DNA of 64,000 bases from Candidatus Heimdallarchaeota archaeon (GTDB lineage: Archaea > Asgardarchaeota > Heimdallarchaeia > Heimdallarchaeales > Heimdallarchaeaceae). Shown here in pieces: positions 27,271-39,175 of the stretch; position 1 is the first letter of the stretch; each line of letters starts with the position of its first letter. A model generated the notes under the pieces. It saw only the letters and a list, made by a program, of their open reading frames with translations, had not been told where the DNA came from and ran no database searches. Position numbers and translations under genes: made by a program. The stretch lies in contig JABCTC010000012.1 in NCBI GenBank assembly GCA_018238545.1, positions 1 through 64,000 of the forward strand. Direction: 5' to 3'.

Positions 27271-28887
27271 TTACTCCTCTTCTCCTTCTTCTTTCACTTC
27301 TTCGCTTTCCTCATCCTTATCTTCGTCTCCCTTTCCCTTATCTTTGTCGATTAACTTCTGATAATCCTTTATTTTTCCTTCTTCACTAGTCTCCTCTAAA
27401 ACAAGTACATATTCTATACATCCTCTTGCTCTCTCTCTACGTTGGATCATATCGTCTATATTAGTGGTAATGTCAAGGTGGATGACAACATCAGCTGCCT
27501 CTAAATTTAGTCCTCTCCCCCCTAAAGGAGTAAAAATTAAAACATTAACATTACCTTCGTCAAAATTCTTCAGAACAATTCTTCTAGTGTCTTCAGTTGT
27601 TTTGCCTGACAAATACTTAACTTCAGGAAAACCGAGATTATTGAGGAGCCTATTAAGATAACTTCCTAATGCTAGATAACGAGTGAAAAGTAGAACTTGT
27701 GCTCCTCTGAATAAATGCTCATGAATGATGTCTATCGCCGTATAGACTTTTGGTTGTACCAGAGCTCGTGTTACTTTCTCTTCAGGATTTTCGTATTTAG
27801 GCAAATCAACTCTGTAAGTTATGAGTTCCTTACTTGGTTCATGAATACTTCTAAAAATCTCCTTGTTTTCTTCCAATTCTATATATTTCAGGAATTCTCC
27901 TGGTGTAGATTCTAACAATAATAATCTAGCGTGACTTAGTTTGAATAATCTTCTAAAAGCAAGTATTAGTTTAGTCTTAGCTTCTTCATCCTTTACTTGA
28001 TATTTATTTAATCTTGCTGGGAAATTCTTTAACCTTTCAAGACGTTCCAAAACTCCACTATATGAAAGTTTGATGATTTCTAAACGTGATAGGTTTGCAT
28101 CCAGATGTTTTTGAATAATCTCTATTGGTTTGGTTAACTGTATTGATATTTGCTTATCTATTTTTATATAATCTTCCCTTCTGATCTTATGAATTTTAGT
28201 GACAGTTTCATAGGGTGATAGATCAAGCCTCTGCATCAAAGCTGTATTCTTCCCCAATAATTTGAGAACGGCTTTAGCACGTTGCCCGTCTCTTGTTCCG
28301 GTCATCGCCAATATGGGAAAAGCAAACCCCTTTTCTCTGAATTTAAATAATCCGTCAAAATACTTACTTAGACGAAATCCTGCCATATCTCTTGCCAAAA
28401 CATCAGTTGCTTCATCTATAACACACATAGTAATATTTTCCAAGATATTGACTCTTAGTTTAGTTTTCATCTCATAATAGTCATTCATTAATGATGTAAT
28501 TGGCGCAAAAATAGCTGTTGAAGCTTCATACATCTTACTTTTTTGTCTTAAGCTGATACCTTTACCGCTGGGATCATAGAAATAGCCTAGCTTATCAATA
28601 AACCCAAACTTCTTCCCCATCTCTAGTGCTTGACGGCATCTGAGTCCTGCTGCCTCTCTTGCAGAAGTGAATAGAAACTTTGCATTAGGGTTATTTTGTC
28701 TGATTGCAAGAAATGATAGCAATGCAATGATTGTCTTTCCTGTACCATAGGGGTAATTTAGAAGAATAGAACCTTCAGAGAGTTTCTCCAGAATCTCGCT
28801 GACAGCACTTAACTGGTAATCTCTGTGTTCAATTGTTAATCCTTCCAAACTTTCTACAAAATCTGTTGGTAACTCCATTTCAGCCAA
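27271..28887 (-). CDS. SF2 DNA/RNA helicase, Hef/ERCC-like
   Basis: 538 aa. RecA-like domain 1 has a Q-like motif EHRDYQLSAVSEI (about 20-32), Walker A NYPYGTGKT (about 43-51), Ia FLFTSAREAAGL, DEAT box VIDEATDV (about 155) and motif III AMTGTRDG. Domain 2 has FTRYLALGSYL, YLSGKTTEDTRR, FTPLGGRGLNL and motif VI QRRERARG, plus a helical insert between domains (about 250-350) as in Hef/FANCM-type helicases. It would unwind or remodel branched DNA or RNA using ATP. A strongly acidic and basic tail (KGKGDEDKDEESEE) ends it. No nuclease domain is fused. It is monocistronic and precise function is unknown. Confidence 0.82.
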   Translation of the reverse strand: MAEMELPTDFVESLEGLTIEHRDYQLSAVSEILEKLSEGSILLNYPYGTGKTIIALLSFLAIRQNNPNAKFLFTSAREAAGLRCRQALEMGKKFGFIDKLGYFYDPSGKGISLRQKSKMYEASTAIFAPITSLMNDYYEMKTKLRVNILENITMCVIDEATDVLARDMAGFRLSKYFDGLFKFREKGFAFPILAMTGTRDGQRAKAVLKLLGKNTALMQRLDLSPYETVTKIHKIRREDYIKIDKQISIQLTKPIEIIQKHLDANLSRLEIIKLSYSGVLERLERLKNFPARLNKYQVKDEEAKTKLILAFRRLFKLSHARLLLLESTPGEFLKYIELEENKEIFRSIHEPSKELITYRVDLPKYENPEEKVTRALVQPKVYTAIDIIHEHLFRGAQVLLFTRYLALGSYLNRLLNNLGFPEVKYLSGKTTEDTRRIVLKNFDEGNVNVLIFTPLGGRGLNLEAADVVIHLDITTNIDDMIQRRERARGCIEYVLVLEETSEEGKIKDYQKLIDKDKGKGDEDKDEESEEVKEEGEEE

Positions 28888-29003
28888 TCAACCCTTTCTT
28901 ATATCTCCAAACAAGTTCATATTTTTAAACATTGTACTTCTTTCGGATTTCGCTATTAACAATTAACAGAATGAGTATTACACATCATAAAATCTAATAG
29001 AGT

Positions 29004-29672
29004 TTAAACTTCGTAACACAACCCAAAATCGTAAAATATTTCTCTTAAAAGCAGGAGATCTAATCCATACTCTAGAGAAAGTTCGATTACTTTGAAGCCT
29101 TCTAATCGTTTCCTTATAAGATCAGCTATATTTTCAATAGTTTTTGTCTTGTATCTAACAGCTGTTACATTGACTCCAGAATTCCTGATATGTTTGTTAA
29201 GTTGTTTTGGTGTGATACCAAGAAAGATTGAGATTGATTCATTGTCATAACCCTTGTTCTTCATTTGAATATATCTGGCAATAAGAATGGTGTCTCTGTC
29301 CTTTTTCTTTAACAATAAACCCTTTTCTTCTAGCACTTTGCGAACAGTATAATCGGTTAGCTCTAAAGCCTCAGCAATTTCCTTTTTATCTTTACCTTTA
29401 TTGAAAAGTTCAACGACTTCTTCATGTTTAAGCTTGTGATAATCAGCTATAGTTCTTGTTTCAATTTGGTTTTTCTTTAAAACCTTGGAGACTGTGTGCC
29501 TGTTTAACTCTAATTCTTCAGCAATCTGATAAGTTGATTTTCCTCCGTCATATAATTCTACAATCGAAATATCCCTTACTGACATTTCATGGTTTACAGA
29601 GAATCCTGAACCTACATCTTCTGAAGAATTATACATTTCAGTTTGTTCATCTCTGTTAGTCATCAGTATCAC
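29004..29672 (-). CDS. Protein of four tandem helix-turn-helix units (resolvase-type HTH)
   Basis: 222 aa made almost only of HTH repeats. Units run at about 31-73 (ELYDGGKSTYQIAEELELNR), 82-122 (ELFNKGKDKKEIAEALELTD), 130-168 (MKNKGYDNESISIFLGIT) and 185-219 (LIRKRLEGFKVIELSLEYGL). The first two look like Hin/resolvase-type HTHs; the last two are more divergent. There is no catalytic domain, so it is a DNA-binding regulator or architectural protein. ATG 29663 (MTNRDEQTEM) follows GTGATACTG and is preferred to the GTG at 29672. It diverges from the SLC45-like transporter gene with about 200 nt between them, so control of that gene is a testable guess. Confidence 0.68.
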   Translation of the reverse strand: MILMTNRDEQTEMYNSSEDVGSGFSVNHEMSVRDISIVELYDGGKSTYQIAEELELNRHTVSKVLKKNQIETRTIADYHKLKHEEVVELFNKGKDKKEIAEALELTDYTVRKVLEEKGLLLKKKDRDTILIARYIQMKNKGYDNESISIFLGITPKQLNKHIRNSGVNVTAVRYKTKTIENIADLIRKRLEGFKVIELSLEYGLDLLLLREIFYDFGLCYEV

Positions 29673-29843
29673 TTTTGCTGCTCGTTTCCACTATGAATAA
29701 ATTCCTTCTTAAAAGAAAATTGTCATCATCTTTAAAATATCTTTCTAATCAATTTCGATTATTGGAATAGATTTTCAAGAAGAATGGAGCTTCCTTTCTT
29801 CTAATTATGGTTATGTTTTAAGTTCTTATAAGTTTGGAGCAAA

Positions 29844-29853
29844 CTATTTAAAC
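29844..29853 (+). promoter_or_regulatory. TATA-like box of the SLC45-like transporter
   Basis: CTATTTAAAC, preceded by purine-rich AGCAAA (BRE-like), is centred 26 nt before ATG 29874. This selects MSFKSKFRD as the start and a leaderless transcript. Confidence 0.6.
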
Positions 29854-29873
29854 AATAATTGATTGAGTATTTT

Positions 29874-31331
29874 ATGTCATTTAAAAGCAAATTTAGAGAC
29901 GCACAAGACGGTAAACGTTTTTCGTATCTATTCACAGCGATTATCGGCTTGGGTTTTTTCACAACAGCTATAACATGGGTGATATATAATGTATATATCC
30001 CAACTTACCTTAAGAGCTACTTAAGAGAAGTGTGGGGAACAGTACCTCTTGAAACCTTTATCATTGGTTCAATAATGGTTCTAGATAATGTAATAGCGGT
30101 ACTAATCCAACCTTGGATTGGAAATATCAGCGATAAAACTTGGAAAAGATATGGTCCTAACAAAAAAGGTCGTAGAATGCCTTTCATAATAATAGGAGTG
30201 CCATTAGCAGCTGTATTCTTCGTTTTAGTAGGTATATTTGGCTATGATTTATTTTCAGCTAGCTCAGATTCCTTTTTCTTAGGTTTTATACTTCTTCTCC
30301 TTGTTATAGGAGGTTTTAATATCAGCATGGCTCTCTACAGATCTCCTGTAGTTTCTTTAATGCCAGATATAATACCAAAAGAGTTTCGAAGTCGAGGAAA
30401 TGGTTTTATTAACCTACTTGGAGGTATTGGTGCTTTAGTAGGCTTGTTTGCATTTCCGATGATAGAAAAGATTAACACATTTTGGGCATACATTTTTGTC
30501 TCAGCTATCTTGATTATTTGTCTTATAATTTTATACTTCACTATTAAAGAACCTGAAGTACTGAAAGACGTTGAGAAGAAAGAGAAAGTAAAAGTTATTC
30601 CAACACTTAGAGAAATTTTCAAGCGAGAAGATAAGAGTCTAGTATTTATTCTATTCGCAATTTTCGCTTGGTTCTTTGGATACAATGTAGTTGAAACATT
30701 CTTCTCTAATTATGGAGAAGATGTTCTTCTGATGGCTAAAGGTGATATCAGTATGATATTTGGTGTAATGGCCTTAACCTTTATTATTTTTGCTTTTCCA
30801 GCAGGATTGATTGCCAAGAAGATAGGTAGAAAACAATGTATCTTAGCAGGTCTTGGAATATTTGTAGTGTTTCTAGGCATTGCAACCGTTTTCTCTTTAG
30901 CTAATTTTCCAGCTTTGGCTGTTAGAACAATCTTTATTGGTATGGACATACCCTACTTGGCACTTTTGTATGCGGGTTGCTTCTTCTTTATGGGTATTGG
31001 CTGGGCACTCATTAATATCAATAGCATCGTAATTGTATGGGAATTATCCGGAAAAGATAAAATTGGTATGGGAACAGGGATTTATTACTTCTTCTCAGCA
31101 GCTGCAGCTATTACCGGACCAGTAATTATTGGTGGAATATTAGATCTAATAAACTTTGGATTGGATCTTGGAGAAGGTGAGCAATACAAATATCTTTTCC
31201 TTTTTGCTGTAATTTTCTTCTTAATCGCAGGGATTTTAACATTCTTTGTTAAGGAAACTGGTGTTGAAGGAGAATCAGGAGATCTTCCACCCGAAGGAAA
31301 ACCTGAAAAAATTGAACCCATAGCAGAGTAA
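29874..31331 (+). CDS. SLC45/GPH-like MFS sugar transporter
   Basis: About 485 aa with about 12 helices. The cytosolic loop after helix 2 reads QPWIGNISDKTWKRYGPNKK, close to the WGxxSDrt-GrRrP pattern of SLC45/SUT-type sucrose:H+ symporters, and GRRMPFIIIG follows. The middle loop and FFMGIGWALININSIVIVW also fit that branch. It is expected to move disaccharides or other saccharides with protons across the cell membrane. The start is placed at ATG 29874 because of the TATA-like box at 26 nt. It is followed by a strong T-tract, hence monocistronic. The substrate is not defined, but the GH2 and GH3 enzymes upstream are natural partners. Confidence 0.8.
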   Translation: MSFKSKFRDAQDGKRFSYLFTAIIGLGFFTTAITWVIYNVYIPTYLKSYLREVWGTVPLETFIIGSIMVLDNVIAVLIQPWIGNISDKTWKRYGPNKKGRRMPFIIIGVPLAAVFFVLVGIFGYDLFSASSDSFFLGFILLLLVIGGFNISMALYRSPVVSLMPDIIPKEFRSRGNGFINLLGGIGALVGLFAFPMIEKINTFWAYIFVSAILIICLIILYFTIKEPEVLKDVEKKEKVKVIPTLREIFKREDKSLVFILFAIFAWFFGYNVVETFFSNYGEDVLLMAKGDISMIFGVMALTFIIFAFPAGLIAKKIGRKQCILAGLGIFVVFLGIATVFSLANFPALAVRTIFIGMDIPYLALLYAGCFFFMGIGWALININSIVIVWELSGKDKIGMGTGIYYFFSAAAAITGPVIIGGILDLINFGLDLGEGEQYKYLFLFAVIFFLIAGILTFFVKETGVEGESGDLPPEGKPEKIEPIAE

Positions 31332-31336
31332 GTTCA

Positions 31337-31377
31337 CTCCTCTTTTTTCCCTTTTTCCCTTTTTCTCTTTTTCTGCT
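31337..31377 (+). terminator. Long T-rich terminator-like tract
   Basis: Four consecutive T5-T6 runs separated by CCC or C (CTCCTCTTTTTTCCCTTTTT and so on) after the transporter stop codon. Confidence 0.55.
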
Positions 31378-31430
31378 TCTACAACATCTTTAAATTGTTG
31401 GTTATACATTTTACAACATAGATACGATTA

Positions 31431-34424
31431 TTGGTGAGTTTCTTGACAACCTTTACAGATGATGAGAGCTTCTTCATGGAATATAAACCTAAATTCAAGG
31501 TTTTTCATGAATTAATGGCTGTAAGAATGAGTAATGTTTTACTCGTTTCCAGTATTTACGATAGTTTTATGCTTGAAGAGGATGGTCGCCTCTCTGATCA
31601 AATTTATGAGGAATTTCACAATCTTAACCTACGTACTTTACCTAGGATAACAAGAGTTTCCTCTGCAAAAGAAGCTTTAGCCCTCTTACATGAAAGGTCT
31701 TTTGATTTGGTTATAACTATGCGAAGACTTGGTGATATGGATGTGTTTTCTTTTGGAAGAAGTGTAAAGGAAATCAAAGATATACCTGTAGTTTTGCTCT
31801 TAAATAGCGTTGTTGAAATTAAATATATCCCGGAAATTTCCAAACGTGAAGGGATTGATCGCACTTTTGTTTGGAATGGTGATTCTAAAATATTTGTTGC
31901 AATTATTAAACATCTTGAAGATAAGATAAATGCTGAATACGATACGAAAGCTGGCAAAGTTAAAGTTTTCATATTTGTCGAAGATTCAATTCGTTCCTAT
32001 TCCTTACTTCTACCTGAAATGTATGGTGAAATTATGCGTCAAACGCATCATCTGATTACAGAGGGTACCAACGACTTTCAAGATTTACTAAAAATGAGAA
32101 TCAGACCCAAGATTCTTCTTGCTGAGACTTATGAGGAGGCAATGAAACTCTACATGAAGTATAAACGTAGCACATTAGGTATCGTTAGTGATATTGAATT
32201 CCCACGCAATAATATTTTAGACAAAACTGCTGGTTTTTCATTTGCTAAGAAGGTTAAAGAAGATTATCCTAACATGCCAATGATTTTACAATCATCGAAG
32301 GAAAAACATCGAGAAAGGGCAAATAAAAAAGGCATTTTCTTTCTATATAAGAGGTCACATACCATGCTTTCGGATTTGCGAAAATGGTTGCTTGATAGGG
32401 TAGGTTTCGGTGACTTCGTTTTTCGAGATGCCAGCGGTAATGAGATAGGAAGAGCAAGTGATATAATCAACTTTTACAAAGAAATTGAGCAAGTCCCATT
32501 TGAATCTCTTGCTTATCATGGTCAGAGTGATTATTTCTCAAATTGGTTGAGTGCGAGAGGAGAATTTGAGATAGCTGAGAAATTACGTCCACGAAAGGTT
32601 TCTGAATTCGAAGGAGAAGAACTTAGGGAGTTCTTGCTTTCTACTATAAAAGAAGTAGTGATTGAGAAAACAAGAGGGATTGTTAATGATTTCAATAGAG
32701 AAAATTACCATTCAGAAATTTTATTTTTAAGACTACGTCCTGGCTCCCTTGGTGGTAAAGGAAGAGGTTTAGCTTTTCTTATGTTCCTGATTAATTCTCT
32801 GTTGTTCCAAAAAGAATTTAAAAATATTTCAATTGAAATCCCTCAGACTATTGTAATTGGAACTGACGAATACGACCGTTTTATGGAAGATAACAATCTT
32901 CTCAATTTTGCATTGTCTGGTGTATCAGATCAGCAGATAAAAGAGAAATTCGCAAAATCAAAACTCTCTAAGAGTATTAAATCTGACCTGAAATTTCTTT
33001 TGAAGGATATCGATGGACCTATTGCAGTAAGGTCTTCAAGCTTATTGGAAGATTCTGCTTTCCAACCCTTTGCAGGAATCTTCAATACATATATGATTCC
33101 TAATAATTCTAGTAGTGAAAATGAAAGATTGAATCAATTATGTACTGCTATCAAATTAGTATATGCTTCTCAGTTTTTATCTCTAGCTATGTCTTATGCA
33201 GAGACAATTAATCAGACAATTGAAGAATCAAAAATGGCTGTCGTTATCCAGCAAGTAGTAGGAAAAGAGCACAACAACCGGTTATATCCCGATTTTTCAG
33301 GTACTGCTTCTTCCTATAATTATTACCCATTTGGTGAATATATGCGACCTGAAGACAGAATAGCTCATGTCGCATTGGGTCTTGGAAAAACAATTGTTGA
33401 TGGTGAATCTGCCTTAAGATTCTGCCCTAAATATCCTGAGATGAATTTTTATTCAACTCCAGAAATTCTCCTTAAACAGAGTCAAAGATATTACTATGCA
33501 GTAGACTTGATAAGAGAAAAATTTGATATTCTAGACGATGCTCCTTATCTTGTTAGACTTAATCTATCTGATGCAATAGATGATGGAACCCTAATCAAAA
33601 TCGCAGATACCTATGATTTCAATTCAGAGACGTTGAATTCAGGCTTTTTCGGGGAAGGTTCTCCCGTAATCACTTTCAATAATCAACTAAAATTTGAGAC
33701 ATTTCCTTTAGCCAAGCTTATTACTCGATTGTTGTCAGTAGGTGAGAAAGCATTTGGTAGTTCCATAGAAATTGAATATGCCTGCGATTTTGGCGAAAAA
33801 AAAGGTGATAGTGACACATTTTATATTTTACAAATAAGACCATTTTTACATCAAGAACTAATATCAAAAGAGGATTTTGAATCGGTGGAGTTGAAAAAGG
33901 TACTCGCATATTCCACTCATGTCTCTGGGAACCTAATAGTGAAAGACATAAAAGACATTATCTATGTTAAACCTGAAACTTTTGACAAAACAGCTACGCT
34001 TGAGATTGTTGAGGAAATTGACAAGTTAAATGCCAAAATGTTAGAAGAAAAACGTCCATATCTATTAATGGGATTTGGTCGTTGGGGAACTGCTGATCGT
34101 TTTCTAGGGATTCCTGCGAAATGGAATAATATCAGTGGAGCAAAAACTATCATTGAAGCTACAACAGATGATTTCACAGTAGATTTTTCTCAAGGAAGTC
34201 ACTTCTTCCATAATCTTGTTACAGCAAATATAGGCTATTTACACATCAAACACAATTCAGAACAGCACAAGATTGATTGGGATTGGTTAGCTAGTAAAAA
34301 GAGCGTTAACGATTTAGAATATGTTCGTCACGTCAGAACTAAAAAACCATTGACGATTGCCATCGATGCCCAAAGGGGAGAAGGAATGATAATTAAACCT
34401 AATAAACAAAATAAAAAAAGATAA
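31431..34424 (+). CDS. PEP-synthase-like ATP-grasp (PPDK N-terminal) protein with receiver-like domains
   Basis: 997 aa. About 34-165 looks like a response-regulator receiver fold (VLLVSSIYDS, DLVITMRRLGDMD, IPVVLLLNS), and about 180-330 is a second, more diverged receiver-like unit (FIFVEDSIRSY, LGIVSDIEFPR, PMILQSSKEKH). The pyruvate phosphate dikinase/PEP synthase ATP-binding domain starts at about 440 (RPGSLGGKGRGLAFLMF) with IPQTIVIG and AVRSSSLLEDSAFQPFAGIF. A conserved tail has QIRPFLHQE and LLMGFGRWGTADRFLGIP. The phosphohistidine swivel domain and the PEP-binding barrel of PpsA/PPDK are absent, so it cannot be a complete PEP synthase. A phosphotransferase to another partner is more likely. 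The start is TTG/GTG 31431-31434 with TTATACATTT 26 nt upstream. Confidence 0.75.
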   Translation: MVSFLTTFTDDESFFMEYKPKFKVFHELMAVRMSNVLLVSSIYDSFMLEEDGRLSDQIYEEFHNLNLRTLPRITRVSSAKEALALLHERSFDLVITMRRLGDMDVFSFGRSVKEIKDIPVVLLLNSVVEIKYIPEISKREGIDRTFVWNGDSKIFVAIIKHLEDKINAEYDTKAGKVKVFIFVEDSIRSYSLLLPEMYGEIMRQTHHLITEGTNDFQDLLKMRIRPKILLAETYEEAMKLYMKYKRSTLGIVSDIEFPRNNILDKTAGFSFAKKVKEDYPNMPMILQSSKEKHRERANKKGIFFLYKRSHTMLSDLRKWLLDRVGFGDFVFRDASGNEIGRASDIINFYKEIEQVPFESLAYHGQSDYFSNWLSARGEFEIAEKLRPRKVSEFEGEELREFLLSTIKEVVIEKTRGIVNDFNRENYHSEILFLRLRPGSLGGKGRGLAFLMFLINSLLFQKEFKNISIEIPQTIVIGTDEYDRFMEDNNLLNFALSGVSDQQIKEKFAKSKLSKSIKSDLKFLLKDIDGPIAVRSSSLLEDSAFQPFAGIFNTYMIPNNSSSENERLNQLCTAIKLVYASQFLSLAMSYAETINQTIEESKMAVVIQQVVGKEHNNRLYPDFSGTASSYNYYPFGEYMRPEDRIAHVALGLGKTIVDGESALRFCPKYPEMNFYSTPEILLKQSQRYYYAVDLIREKFDILDDAPYLVRLNLSDAIDDGTLIKIADTYDFNSETLNSGFFGEGSPVITFNNQLKFETFPLAKLITRLLSVGEKAFGSSIEIEYACDFGEKKGDSDTFYILQIRPFLHQELISKEDFESVELKKVLAYSTHVSGNLIVKDIKDIIYVKPETFDKTATLEIVEEIDKLNAKMLEEKRPYLLMGFGRWGTADRFLGIPAKWNNISGAKTIIEATTDDFTVDFSQGSHFFHNLVTANIGYLHIKHNSEQHKIDWDWLASKKSVNDLEYVRHVRTKKPLTIAIDAQRGEGMIIKPNKQNKKR

Positions 34425-34454
34425 GAATTTTCGACATAAAGTCGAAATAATTTT

Positions 34455-37358
<2,904 letters not shown>

Positions 37359-37419
37359 TGTTTTCAAGTGCAAAAAAAAGAAATAGAAAATCTCCTCTCC
37401 TCTAGTTTATTAATTTTGT

Positions 37420-38175
37420 TTAGTGGAATTCTTTTCTGAGAGCTTCTAGAATTCTATAGGAATCTGAGTAACTATCGTATTCTAGTACTTTCTCAAGCAA
37501 ATTATTGAGAACAGGTTGAACTCTTACTGTAGCCATAGTAACTTTACTCTTGATTTCGTCAAGTTTCAATCCATCAGGGGAGGAAGCAACAATTGACACT
37601 ATCTCAGCTTCTGGGACATCAAGTAATCCTGCATCCATGAGATAAACAATAAGCTTGTTATCTTCTTTTGCTTGTGTTAGAATTGTTTGAGATTCGTTAA
37701 TTTTTTGTTCCATGTCCTCGAGATCTTGTCTAGATTTCACTTCTAGATGGTTGTAAGCCTCTTCTTTGTTCTTTGCCGAGCTTGAAAGATGTTCTAGTTC
37801 TTGTTCCAGCCTGTTCTTTTCATTTTGTTGATTAGATATGCTAGCTTCAAGATCCTGTTTTTTGTTTCTCTTCTCTATCTCAGTTTCCTCTAACTCTCTT
37901 TTTTTACTTCTATTAATCTCAATTTCAGCAGAAACCGTTTCAATTGCTTGATTGGTTTGAATTATTTGTTGCTCCAAGTCTGCATTAACTTGTTTTAGAT
38001 CTTCTAGATTCTTTTTGAGTGTATTAACATACTCAGGAATTGCTCTAATGTCCTCTACTACAGATTCTAATGTTTGATTAGTGTTTGAAATAACTGAAGT
38101 GTTTCGAGAAGTTAATTCTTCTACATCACGTTTGATGTCGCCAATAATTGTTATCATTCTTTCTTCTTCTGCCAT
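37420..38175 (-). CDS. Coiled-coil protein with C-terminal winged-helix-like domain (B)
   Basis: About 251 aa. A continuous heptad-like coiled coil covers about 10-170 (rich in E, K, Q, L, with NADLEQQIIQTNQAIETV and EKNRLEQELEHLSS). The C-terminus (YLMDAGLLDVPEAEIVSIVA to the end) looks like a winged helix: EIVSIVASSPDGLKLDEIKS then VRVQPVLNNLLEKVLEY. The coding start is most likely ATG 38175, because GGTGA in the upstream gene's stop region sits six bases before it; GTG 38184 is the longer option. Its partner gene at 38185 has the same plan, so the two may form a heterodimer that bridges DNA or a membrane. No known family. Confidence 0.6.
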   Translation of the reverse strand: MAEEERMITIIGDIKRDVEELTSRNTSVISNTNQTLESVVEDIRAIPEYVNTLKKNLEDLKQVNADLEQQIIQTNQAIETVSAEIEINRSKKRELEETEIEKRNKKQDLEASISNQQNEKNRLEQELEHLSSSAKNKEEAYNHLEVKSRQDLEDMEQKINESQTILTQAKEDNKLIVYLMDAGLLDVPEAEIVSIVASSPDGLKLDEIKSKVTMATVRVQPVLNNLLEKVLEYDSYSDSYRILEALRKEFH

Positions 38176-38184
38176 ATCATTCAC

Positions 38185-38937
38185 CTAAATATCAATCTCC
38201 GTTATAACTTGGAATTTTCCTGTATGAGATTCGAAAGTAATTATTTCTCGTTTAGCAAGTTCAACAAGAATGTTTCTAATTATCTGTTCAGAAACTCCAG
38301 ACATCTTCTTAAGATTCTCCTCTGTGTTAATGCCTGGGGTAGTTAAACTGCGGATAACCTGAACTTCAGGTAAAACCACAATATCCTTCTTGACTAAATA
38401 CTTCAAAGCTTTTGAACGTGAAATCATCATTGTATATTGACCGTTCAAATCTGCTAATCGGATTTCTTTGCTTCTAATAGCTTCAGATGTATCGCTAGAA
38501 GTTGCTTGACTAAGAACATTTAGTTCTTCTACTTTCCTTTTGAAACCAGACATCTTTTCAGTAAGAGAATCTACTTGCATTTTAAGCTCTGTAGAAATTT
38601 GCTCCCTTTCCATAATAAGATTCAAGAGCTGCTGGATATCTTTTTGCTTACTTGAAATCTCTGACTGGAGAACGTCTTTATTATGGGTAAGTTCTTGTAA
38701 TTTCTGACTAAGTTGATTTAATTCAGTTGTGTTATTGCTTTTCTTCTCTTCTTCTTGAGCAATAACTTGATTGAGCTCATCGGCTTGTTTGAAGTAAGCA
38801 GATAGAATTCCATTGATTTCACTAATCTTTGTCGCTACCTCGTCTTTCTTGCTTGAAAGAATCTGTTGAAGCTCATTGAGATTAGTAGTTACACGCTCAA
38901 CATTATTTTGAGCCGATTCAAGATTTACTCTACTCAT
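38185..38937 (-). CDS. Coiled-coil protein with C-terminal winged-helix-like domain (A)
   Basis: 250 aa. Coiled coil at about 5-165 (ESAQNNVERVTTNLNELQQI, KLQELTHNKDVLQSEIS), then YLVKKDIVVLPEVQVIRSLT and a winged-helix-like end, NLKKMSGVSEQIIRNILVEL followed by AKREIITFESHTGKFQVI. It abuts the next gene (37420) with a ribosome site overlapping its stop codon, so the two are translated together. Both proteins share length, order and a proline-containing linker before the wHTH (VLPEVQ and DVPEAE). ATG 38937 has GTGAGG upstream. Confidence 0.6.
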   Translation of the reverse strand: MSRVNLESAQNNVERVTTNLNELQQILSSKKDEVATKISEINGILSAYFKQADELNQVIAQEEEKKSNNTTELNQLSQKLQELTHNKDVLQSEISSKQKDIQQLLNLIMEREQISTELKMQVDSLTEKMSGFKRKVEELNVLSQATSSDTSEAIRSKEIRLADLNGQYTMMISRSKALKYLVKKDIVVLPEVQVIRSLTTPGINTEENLKKMSGVSEQIIRNILVELAKREIITFESHTGKFQVITEIDI

Positions 38938-39122
38938 GATGTATTCCTCACAAAACCTTAATTCCGTGAATAAATAACAACTAATATTCTGAAACTAAAT
39001 TAATAAACCTTGTTAAAATCCTAGCTGAAAAAAAATGCTTTTTACTAATAAGATTCTTCAAGTAGATTGGATTTAACAATGCTGAAAATCTTATTTAAAA
39101 TAGTAAGAATTTTTCAATATCT

Positions 39123-39175
39123 AAGGAAAGAAAATAAAGAGTGAGAATAAAAATAATAAGAAAAAAAGAAAAGAA
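39123..39175 (-). terminator. T-rich terminator-like tract after the dpp ATPase genes
   Basis: The minus strand carries several T5-T7 runs (TTCTTTTCTTTTTTTCTTAT) just beyond the 39176 stop codon. Confidence 0.45.

Noticed and set aside
29004-29672. Resolvase or transposase
   Set aside because: The Hin-like HTH units suggested it, but there is no catalytic Ser or DDE domain; the protein is only HTHs.
31431-34424. Complete phosphoenolpyruvate synthase (ppsA)
   Set aside because: No phosphohistidine swivel motif or PEP-binding barrel is present; the N-terminus is receiver-like instead.
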